Shown here: in pieces, positions 33,359 through 40,663 of the stretch
Layout of the letters: every line of letters starts with the position of its first letter
Numbering within the stretch: position 1 is the stretch's first letter
Assembly: GCA_010092855.1 (NCBI GenBank)
Contig: JAADYV010000181.1
Location: forward strand, 1-40,663
Length of the DNA: 40,663 nucleotides
Source: Chloroflexota bacterium
Lineage (GTDB): Bacteria > Chloroflexota > Anaerolineae > Aggregatilineales > Aggregatilineaceae
Reading direction: 5' to 3'
Program-made: the position numbers and the translations under genes
The notes under the pieces: model-generated
Databases searched by the model: none
The model's input: the letters and a program-made list of their open reading frames with translations, nothing else
What the model was told of the DNA's origin: nothing

Positions 33359-34573
33359 ATGACATGGGCCACCAAAAAACTGCCGCTTATCCTGGCAGTG
33401 GTATTTATCTTGCTCGCCGCGTTTCCTTCCCCCTCCCCTACCCTGGCACAAGGTCCGGGTACGCATACGGTGCAAGCTGGGGAAAATCTGTTCCGCATTG
33501 CACTGCGCTACAACACCACCGTTGAAGCGCTGAGCGTCGCCAACGGCATCGCCGACCCGACTCGCATTTATCCGGGCCAGGTCCTGGTCATTCCCGCCAC
33601 GGTTACCCCAACAGTAGCAGCTACCAACAGTCCGGCGGTCAACCCTGCCCCAGCAACCGCAGACCCGGCTCCGGCGGCTAATGCCGTGCCTGCCACCAAC
33701 CCTGGCCCGGTGTACTATACGGTCCAGGCCGGCGATAACCTGTCGGCCATTGCGCGTGCTTACGGCGTGCTATGGACCGATATCGCGGTGGCCAACGGCA
33801 TCGCCGACCCCAATACCATCTACCGGGGCCAGCAACTGCTGATTCCTGGGGCAACGGCTCCCGGCACAGCAGCAGTCGCGCCGCCAGTGAACGTGGCTCC
33901 CGCCGCAAACACGGTCCCAGTCACCTCCGACCCGGTCAACGTTGCGCCTCCGGTGCAGGACCCGGTACCAGTGACCAATCCCGTCCCAGCGACGAACACT
34001 GGCACCCGGACACACACCGTGCAAGGCGGCGAACATCTGGCGCAGATCGCGCGGGCGTATAACATAAGCTGGCCCACCATTGCGCGGGCCAATAACATTA
34101 CTGACCCCAACCAGATATATCCCGGCCAGGTGCTGACCATTCCCGCCACCGACGATGGCCAGGGTACCTATATGCAACCAGCAACCTTCAACGCCCCGGC
34201 TGCCCCACCGACGATCACCACCGGCAAGCAGATCGTGGTCGACCTCAGCGACCAGCGCGTCTATGCCTACGAAAACGGCCAACTGCTGCGGTCAGTGTCG
34301 GTCTCCACTGGTCTGGACGTCTACCCCACTGTGCAGGGCGACTTTAATGTGTATCTGAAGTACGACTCGCAGACGATGTCCGGTCCCGGTTATTACCTGC
34401 CCGGCGTGCCTTACGTGATGTACTTCTACCAGGGCTATTCGCTGCACGGCACCTACTGGCACAGCAACTTCGGCACGCAAATGTCACATGGCTGCGTGAA
34501 TATGTACACGCCCGACGCGCAGTGGTTCTATAACTGGGCACCGATTGGAACGCCGGTGCATGTCCAGGCGTAA
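33359..34573 (+). CDS. Secreted LysM (x3) L,D-transpeptidase (YkuD)
   Basis: SD GGAGAAG; signal peptide MTWATKKLPLILAVVFILLAAFPSPSPTLAQ. Three LysM units (THTVQAGENLFRIALRYN..., YYTVQAGDNLSAIARAYG..., THTVQGGEHLAQIARAYN...). YkuD signature GTYWHSNFGTQMSHGCVNM. Confidence 0.93.
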   Translation: MTWATKKLPLILAVVFILLAAFPSPSPTLAQGPGTHTVQAGENLFRIALRYNTTVEALSVANGIADPTRIYPGQVLVIPATVTPTVAATNSPAVNPAPATADPAPAANAVPATNPGPVYYTVQAGDNLSAIARAYGVLWTDIAVANGIADPNTIYRGQQLLIPGATAPGTAAVAPPVNVAPAANTVPVTSDPVNVAPPVQDPVPVTNPVPATNTGTRTHTVQGGEHLAQIARAYNISWPTIARANNITDPNQIYPGQVLTIPATDDGQGTYMQPATFNAPAAPPTITTGKQIVVDLSDQRVYAYENGQLLRSVSVSTGLDVYPTVQGDFNVYLKYDSQTMSGPGYYLPGVPYVMYFYQGYSLHGTYWHSNFGTQMSHGCVNMYTPDAQWFYNWAPIGTPVHVQA

Positions 34574-34597
34574 CTCAGGCAATCTCTTGAAATAGCC

Positions 34598-34622
34598 AGG
34601 GGCCTCCCGCGCGGTGGCCCCT
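34598..34622. terminator. Hairpin between the convergent LysM-LDT and iorB genes
   Basis: AGGGGCC-(11)-GGCCCCT; no strong U-tract on either side. Confidence 0.45.
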
Positions 34623-34680
34623 GTTGATATAAACTGAAATCTCTGTTGTTATCTATGCGTGCTTTTCTGACTACACGAAA

Positions 34681-35268
34681 TCAATCTTGGGCGGCTTCGC
34701 GGCCCCGGTGCAGCGCCTCGAGATTCGAAGCGACTACTTTCTCGCCTTTGCGCCCAAACACTTCGCGGATACCGGCCTCAAGCTGCGCCAGTTCCAGCGG
34801 CATATACACCGACGCGGCCCCCAGCAGCACCATGTTTGACGAGCGCGCGGCACGCATGGCCTTTGCAATCCCCTGCGCATCGATCAGTGTCACGTGTGGG
34901 TACTGCTCCAGTGCGCCGTAGACAGTATCAATCTCCGGGTAATCGGGTATGTTGATGAAGGGCGTTTTCTCCGTCACGATCACGCCGTCCGCTGAGAGGA
35001 AGCCCACGTAACGCAGCCCTTCCATCGGCTCCATCGACAGGATCATGTCGGCCTTGCCGTGTGGCACCAGGTCGGAATAGATCGGCCTGCTCCCATAGCG
35101 CAGGTGGCTTTCGACCGCCCCGCCCCGCTGCGACATACCGTGCACTTCCGCCTGTTTGAGATGCAGCCCGCTGTTGACCGCCGCGATCCCAATGATGGCC
35201 GCAATCGACAGCACGCCCTGCCCGCCCACACCGGATAGAATCACGTCGTATTTCACATTATCCGCCAT
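34681..35268 (-). CDS. iorB: Indolepyruvate:ferredoxin oxidoreductase beta subunit
   Basis: YDVILSGVGGQGVLSIAAIIGIAAVNSGLHLKQAEVHGMSQRGGAVESHLRYG is typical of the IorB/POR gamma family. Overlaps iorA by 11 bp. Confidence 0.88.
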   Translation of the reverse strand: MADNVKYDVILSGVGGQGVLSIAAIIGIAAVNSGLHLKQAEVHGMSQRGGAVESHLRYGSRPIYSDLVPHGKADMILSMEPMEGLRYVGFLSADGVIVTEKTPFINIPDYPEIDTVYGALEQYPHVTLIDAQGIAKAMRAARSSNMVLLGAASVYMPLELAQLEAGIREVFGRKGEKVVASNLEALHRGREAAQD

Positions 35269-36871
35269 TCTTCGCCGCCTTTTCTGCCTTACGCGAACGC
35301 TTGGCCGTCTCGATGCACTCCCGCCGCGCGATAATCACCGACACGCCCTCATATTCCAGCTCCTCGCGGATCACCTGCACATTCTGCTCATGCTGGCGTG
35401 GCAGCGGCGTGATCACACGGACGTGTTCCTCCGGCACACCGACTCCAACCGCGATGCGTTCCAGGTGTCCCTCCGCCGGAGAAGTCTGGCCGCCGGTCAT
35501 GGCCGTCGTCTCGTTGTCCACGATGACAACCTTTACCGGGGAATTGGCGTTCACGCAGTCCAGCAGGCCCGTCATCCCGGAGTGACTGAAGGTCGAGTCG
35601 CCGATCACGGCCACCGCCGGACGCAAACCGGCATCCGCTGCGCCTTTCGCCATCGTGATCGATGCGCCCATGTCCACACACGAGTTGACCGCGCTGTAAG
35701 GCGGCAGCGCTCCCAGCGTATAGCAGCCAATATCCGAGAATACACGTCCTTTGGAATAGTCCTCCAACGCGGCAGTCAGCGCCGTCAGGCTGTCCCCGTG
35801 TGGGCATCCATCGCACAACTGCGGCGGACGCCCGGTGATAATGTCCGGCGCGGGATAGGATGGCCCCGGCGGCTCAAAACCTAACGCCTGCGCTACCAGC
35901 GAGGGGTTCAATTCCCCGGTTCGTGGCAGCGAGCCGTCCAGTCGTCCGCGCACTTTCCCCGCATCGAACGGGTAACCGCGCAGCTTTTCTTCCACCAGCG
36001 GATACCCATCTTCCAGCACCAGGATTTGGTCACAGCTTTCGACCAGCCGCCCCACCAGCTTCGATGGCAGCGGGTACTGCCCGATCTTGAGCACCGGATG
36101 CGGACAACCATCCGGATAGTTTTCCATCAGGTAATTGTACGCCAGCCCACACGCCAGAATACCCAGGCGCTTGTCTGGACCATTCTCGTAGCGGTTCAGG
36201 AACGACACTTCCGACTCAACCTCGAACTCGCGCTGCTTCTCCACCAGGGCAGCATAATTCCGCCGCGAAATGGCAGGCAGCAGCAGGAATTGCAGCGGAT
36301 TCGCGGGCAGATTCAGTTCCTTTTCTGGGATGCGCGCCCGCGTCTCGATGTCGGCGCGCGAATGTGACAGCCGCGTCGTCAGCCGCACCAGCACCGGAAT
36401 GGCGTATTTCTCCGACAATTCGAAGGCATAAAACGGCAGGTCATAGGCTTCCTGCTGGTTGGCCGGCTCCAACGACGGCACCAGCGCGAACTGGGCGAAA
36501 TAGCGCGAGTCCTGCTCGTTCTGCGAGGAGTGCATTGACGGGTCATCGGCTACGGCCACCAGCAGCCCACCGTGTGCACCGGTGATCGCCGCGTTCATGA
36601 ACGGGTCGGCGGCCACATTCAGCCCAACATGTTTCATGCACGCAATCGCGCGTTTACCGGCGTAGGACATCCCCAGCGCGGCTTCCAGCGCCGTTTTTTC
36701 GTTGGCCGCCCATTCACGGTGCACATCGCGTTCGGCGGCTTCCTGCGAACGTTGAACATATTCCATAATTTCAGTTGACGGCGTCCCCGGATAGGCATAA
36801 CACCCGGACAAACCGGCATCCAACGCCCCCTGGGCCAACGCCTCGTTTCCTAACGGCACAAATTTCCGCAT
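35258..36871 (-). CDS. iorA: Indolepyruvate:ferredoxin oxidoreductase alpha subunit
   Basis: Start MRKFVPLGNEALAQGALDAGLSGCYAYPGTPSTEIMEYV. PPQLCDGCPHGDSLTAL; TPP-binding GDSTFSHSGMTGLLDCVNANSPVKVVIVDNETTAMTGGQ. Start revised from 37000. Confidence 0.88.
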   Translation of the reverse strand: MRKFVPLGNEALAQGALDAGLSGCYAYPGTPSTEIMEYVQRSQEAAERDVHREWAANEKTALEAALGMSYAGKRAIACMKHVGLNVAADPFMNAAITGAHGGLLVAVADDPSMHSSQNEQDSRYFAQFALVPSLEPANQQEAYDLPFYAFELSEKYAIPVLVRLTTRLSHSRADIETRARIPEKELNLPANPLQFLLLPAISRRNYAALVEKQREFEVESEVSFLNRYENGPDKRLGILACGLAYNYLMENYPDGCPHPVLKIGQYPLPSKLVGRLVESCDQILVLEDGYPLVEEKLRGYPFDAGKVRGRLDGSLPRTGELNPSLVAQALGFEPPGPSYPAPDIITGRPPQLCDGCPHGDSLTALTAALEDYSKGRVFSDIGCYTLGALPPYSAVNSCVDMGASITMAKGAADAGLRPAVAVIGDSTFSHSGMTGLLDCVNANSPVKVVIVDNETTAMTGGQTSPAEGHLERIAVGVGVPEEHVRVITPLPRQHEQNVQVIREELEYEGVSVIIARRECIETAKRSRKAEKAAKNGG

Positions 36872-37133
36872 GTACAGTCCCTTCGTCTTCTCGATTAACT
36901 CAAATAATCTACTGATTTTTCTGGGAATACTCCCTGATCGTAGTATACGCGCCGACCGCCCCACCCCAACAGGCCATTTCGCCCCTTCCTCCCCTGCCAA
37001 ACGTTACTTCTCCTATGTGACGCCCGACCCGGGTCTACCTCACACGGCCCGAGCTAGACAACTACCCGGAGGTTATCTTAGAATTGGCATATTGAGCACC
37101 CTCTAGTGTTATCATTCACTGTGTGGTGGAAAC

Positions 37134-39500
37134 ATGTCCGATGCCATCCATGAACTAAAAACAAGACTGGCGGCGGTTGAGCGCGACTCGCATACCGATA
37201 TCCGGGAACAGATCGATCTCCTCAACACGCTTGCCAGGAAATTGACGGATATCGACCCCGCCGGCGGCTTAAACTACAGTCATCGTGCCTATGAGCTGTC
37301 GCAGTCCGGGCCCTTTGCCACGCAACCATACGCGCTCGGCTTAGCTACCAGCCTGTTGATGCTGGGGGTCTGCAACTACCAGCTAGGCAACTACGGCAAA
37401 ACGCTCTCACTACTCCTCGAAGGGAAAGCTGTTGCCGAAGCTGGCGGCAATCTCCAGCTCCAGGCAGAACTGCTGCTGAATATCGCCAAAACGTACAACA
37501 TTCTCGGTGACCTGCCGGTGGCGACGGACTACCTGGTTCGAGCTATCGAGCTGTGCGAGGAAACAGCCTTCCAGCAAGGAGAAGCTGAAGCCTATCGCGT
37601 TATGGGTGTCATCCACCACCGGCTTGCCAATCACCAACGGGGCCTGAATGCCTTTCGCAAGGCTTTGAAAATCGAGCGGGACATCGGCAATAAGCCAGGC
37701 GAAGCAGCCCTGCTTAATGACATCGGAGTGCAATACTGCACACTCAAAGACTTCAACAATGCGCTGGACAGTGCCTGTCGTAGTCTCGCACTTTCCCAAG
37801 AATTGCAGCTTGACATGCTCGAAGCAAATGTACTCTGCACCATAGGCGAAATCTACTTCGCACTGGGTGATGGCGATCAGGCGCTGGCGTACTTCGAACA
37901 CAGTATCGTGTTGTCGCGGCGGCTAGGCTTTAAATATGTAGAAATGTTTGCGATGATGATGTCCGGCGAGGTCCATCTACGGCGGGATCGTGTCAACCAG
38001 TCCCTACCCTGCCTGCACCAGGCGTTAGCAATTGCCCACAAAATCGACACCAAAGCAGAACTGTACCGCTGTCACCAACTGCTGGCCAGGGCATACAAAC
38101 GCCAGAGCGACTTTGAAACTGCGTTATTCCATCAAGAACAGTTTCACATGGTATACGAGACAGTATTCAACGAGGAAGCGGATACAAGAGCAAGAAATCT
38201 ACAGATCGCTCACGACACAGAAACCGCTCAAAAAGAAGCCGAAATCTACCGCCTGAAGAACGTGGAACTCGAGCAAGAGATCGCGAAACGGCACAAATTC
38301 GAACAGGAATTGCAGAACTCCCATGACCGTTTGTGGGCCCTGCGTCGTACAGATTTTGAGCTAACGTCCGAATTGGCTGTTAATCATGTGCTGTCGGTCG
38401 CGCTGGAGTCCGCCATGCAACTCAGCGACGCCCAAGCGGGCGGGATTTGGCTGGCCGAAGGGGACAACTTCCGGTTGGTGCAGCCTGCTGGCCATTACCC
38501 GGCAGAGTTGATTGGATCGTGTTTGCCCACTGAAAGCGGAATCTTTGCGCGCGTTATCCTCCAACAACACGCAGAGTTGATACCCAACGTGGCTGCCGAC
38601 TTAGCGACCGTTCCTATCGTGGCTGGCATCTCCGCGATGTTGGCGCTACCTCTGCTGTCGCGCCAGCGGCTGGTGGGCGTGCTGAGCCTGGAAGCCGTTG
38701 AACCAAATGGCTTTGCTTCTGACACTTTCGACACGCTTAGCCTCCTGGCAGCGCGCATTGCGGTTGCCATCGATAATGCCCAGGCACATGAAGAACTGGA
38801 ACACCTCGTCGCAGAACTCGACGCATTCGCGCACACCGTCGCTCACGACCTCAAGAATCCGCTGACCGTAGCCTTCGGTTTCGCGGAGACGTTGCGCACC
38901 ACCGCTTTCGACTGCCTGACCGAAGACGATTTCAATGAGTCGATGGACACGATTTCAGACAGTGTCATCAAAATGAACAGCATTATCGATGCGCTCCTGC
39001 TGCTGGCCAGGGTACGGACGACAGACGAAGTCGACATCGACGTGATCGATACCCCCACCCTGGTGCGCGCCGCCCAGCAGCGTTTGCGCCACCTGGTACA
39101 TCCGTGCAAAGCCGAAATCACGGTTCCGACCAGTTGGCCTGCTGCACGCGGCTATGCGCCGTGGGTCGAGGAAATCTGGTGCAACTACCTCAGCAATGCG
39201 CTGAAGTATGGCGGCCATCCCCCGCGTATCGAATTGGGCGCTGATGTTCAACCCAACGATATGGTCCGTTTTTGGATTCGGGACAATGGACCGGGTCTCA
39301 AACCTGATGAACAGGCGCTGTTGTTCACCCCCTTTTCGCGCCTGAACCGCGTCAAAGTCGAGGGACAGGGCCTCGGTCTGTCCATCGTACAGCGCATAGT
39401 AGAGAAGCTGGGCGGGCAAGTCGGCGTCGACAGTCAGCCCGGTCACGGCAGCGTCTTCAGTTTCACGCTGCCGCTCGCAGAAAGCAAGCAGATACCATGA
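37134..39500 (+). CDS. TPR-GAF sensor histidine kinase
   Basis: N-terminal TPR-like repeats (ALNDIGVQYCTLKDFNNALDSACRSLALSQEL...), coiled coil, GAF-like LALPLLSRQRLVGVLSLEA, HisKA FAHTVAHDLKNPLTVAFGFAETL, HATPase NYLSNALKYGG...DNGPGL...GQGLGLSIVQRIVEKLGG. Confidence 0.9.
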   Translation: MSDAIHELKTRLAAVERDSHTDIREQIDLLNTLARKLTDIDPAGGLNYSHRAYELSQSGPFATQPYALGLATSLLMLGVCNYQLGNYGKTLSLLLEGKAVAEAGGNLQLQAELLLNIAKTYNILGDLPVATDYLVRAIELCEETAFQQGEAEAYRVMGVIHHRLANHQRGLNAFRKALKIERDIGNKPGEAALLNDIGVQYCTLKDFNNALDSACRSLALSQELQLDMLEANVLCTIGEIYFALGDGDQALAYFEHSIVLSRRLGFKYVEMFAMMMSGEVHLRRDRVNQSLPCLHQALAIAHKIDTKAELYRCHQLLARAYKRQSDFETALFHQEQFHMVYETVFNEEADTRARNLQIAHDTETAQKEAEIYRLKNVELEQEIAKRHKFEQELQNSHDRLWALRRTDFELTSELAVNHVLSVALESAMQLSDAQAGGIWLAEGDNFRLVQPAGHYPAELIGSCLPTESGIFARVILQQHAELIPNVAADLATVPIVAGISAMLALPLLSRQRLVGVLSLEAVEPNGFASDTFDTLSLLAARIAVAIDNAQAHEELEHLVAELDAFAHTVAHDLKNPLTVAFGFAETLRTTAFDCLTEDDFNESMDTISDSVIKMNSIIDALLLLARVRTTDEVDIDVIDTPTLVRAAQQRLRHLVHPCKAEITVPTSWPAARGYAPWVEEIWCNYLSNALKYGGHPPRIELGADVQPNDMVRFWIRDNGPGLKPDEQALLFTPFSRLNRVKVEGQGLGLSIVQRIVEKLGGQVGVDSQPGHGSVFSFTLPLAESKQIP

Positions 39501-40288
39501 CACCTCCCCAACCTCCCATCCACGCCGTCCTGCTAGACATCGATGGCACACTGTATTTTGCCGGAGACTGGATCGACTCCGCGCTAGACACAGTCCGCTG
39601 GCTGTTGAACCGCAATCTCCAGGTGCGCTTCCTGACCAACACCACCACCACAAGCCGCCGCGCCGTCTGCCAGCGGTTTGCACCTCACCTCGACGTCCCC
39701 GAAGACTGGTTCTTCACGCCCGCGCGCGCCGCCTATCGCTGGTTCCGTGCGCAAGCCTCACCCCCCACCAGCATCCTGCCTCTCGTCCATTCCGACGTTC
39801 TGCCAGACCTGGGAGACCTGCCCCTTGTCCACGACGAGAACGCCGACGTAGTGTTGCTGGGCGACATGGATGACGAGTGGACTATCGACGCGCTGAACAC
39901 CGGCCTGCGCGCCCTACTGAATGGGGCCACACTGGTGGCGCTGGCCCGCAATCGCCACTGGAAGGCGCGTGACGGCTACCGGCTGGATATCGGCGCGTTT
40001 GTGGCCGCGCTGGAGTACGGCGCGGATGCGCGCTGTGAAACTGTCTTTGGCAAGCCCAACCCGGTCTTCTTTTCTGCACCGCTGAATGAAATGGGCATCG
40101 AACCGGGACACGCGCTGATGGTAGGTGACGACCTGGAAGGAGACGTGATTGGGGCAGTAAACGCTGGTTTGCAGGGGGTGCTGGTCAAGACTGGCAAGTT
40201 CCGCCCTGCCCTGCTGGACAACATCCCAGCTCACATTCCCGCGATCGACTCGATTGCCGTCTTGCCGGACCTGCTCCGCGAGTCGTGA
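39497..40288 (+). CDS. HAD-IIA family hydrolase (NagD-like)
   Basis: VLLDIDGTLYFAGDWIDSALDTVRWLLNRNLQVRFLTNTTTTSRR...FGKPNPVFFSAPLNEMGIEPGHALMVGDDLEGDVIGAVNAGLQGVLVKTGKF. ATGA overlap with the upstream kinase. Confidence 0.92.
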   Translation: MTPPQPPIHAVLLDIDGTLYFAGDWIDSALDTVRWLLNRNLQVRFLTNTTTTSRRAVCQRFAPHLDVPEDWFFTPARAAYRWFRAQASPPTSILPLVHSDVLPDLGDLPLVHDENADVVLLGDMDDEWTIDALNTGLRALLNGATLVALARNRHWKARDGYRLDIGAFVAALEYGADARCETVFGKPNPVFFSAPLNEMGIEPGHALMVGDDLEGDVIGAVNAGLQGVLVKTGKFRPALLDNIPAHIPAIDSIAVLPDLLRES

Positions 40289-40481
40289 AACCCCGCACAA
40301 TTGCATATCCGCGCAACCGTGCAATTTAGGCTGGACGGTAAAGCCCATTTAAGGGTATAATGCAAATTCTGCCGGGGGACTGTGAAACTGGTTTTACCTT
40401 CAGGGCCGTTAACGTCCGTCAACCGCCAAACCGTCGCCTCAATTTCTATTAGCACGCAAGTAGCCTGCAGGAGAGGCACAT

Positions 40482-40663
40482 ATGAAGATTCTGCTTCGTA
40501 TTCTCCGCTATATGCGCCCCCACTGGCGGATCGCCGTCCTCGTCTATGCCTGCCTTATCGGTGTGACACTGCTCACTCTGGTCGGTCCCTGGCTGATCGG
40601 TGAAGCCGTCGATACAGCGCTGGGCGAGCAGGATAATTTCGCGCTTTTCCCGGATGACTGGTC
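40482..40663 (+). CDS. ABC transporter transmembrane/ATP-binding protein, N-terminal fragment (truncated by window)
   Basis: MKILLRILRYMRPHWRIAVLVYACLIGVTLLTLVGPWLIGEAVDTALGEQDNFALFPDDW, typical start of an ABC exporter TMD. SD GCAGGAGAGG. Confidence 0.8.
   Translation, partial: MKILLRILRYMRPHWRIAVLVYACLIGVTLLTLVGPWLIGEAVDTALGEQDNFALFPDDW

Noticed and set aside
1-40663. tRNA/rRNA genes, transposases, integrases, prophage genes
   Set aside because: None recognised on either strand.

Overview
This looks like a 40.7 kb chromosomal segment from a bacterium with a surface-protein-rich envelope. Chloroflexota/Anaerolineae-like is my inference from gene content, not a search. I support about 20 protein-coding genes and several terminators, and see no tRNA, rRNA, CRISPR array or transposase. 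The content is dominated by envelope biology: an 11.9 kb gene (17097-29033, minus) for a 3978-aa DUF11-repeat surface protein, three LysM proteins (one with a glycoside-hydrolase-like domain, one with a YkuD L,D-transpeptidase domain), a second glycoside-hydrolase-like protein, an SGNH-like secreted protein, a membrane Ser/Thr kinase with an extracytoplasmic Ig-like domain, and two glycosyltransferases next to a flippase. Other genes include SPFH, NUDIX, two histidine kinases, DUF1015, ACT-domain, IorA/IorB, HAD-IIA and ABC-transporter genes. The strongest candidate for something new is the giant protein. In one unbroken reading frame it carries a signal peptide, about 28 DUF11-like repeats, an LPATG motif followed by a TM helix and an RR, a second TM helix, and then a C-terminal sortase domain with recognisable His/Cys/Arg motifs. 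It therefore appears to be a sortase substrate fused to its own sortase. Secondary leads are a single-polypeptide RHH-MazF fusion at the left edge that is missing from the ORF track, a structured 5' leader upstream of the LysM-hydrolase gene, an extreme G+T strand bias in the 3' part of the flippase gene, and active-site substitutions in two secreted hydrolase-like proteins. All domain calls come from reading the translations; nothing was searched.
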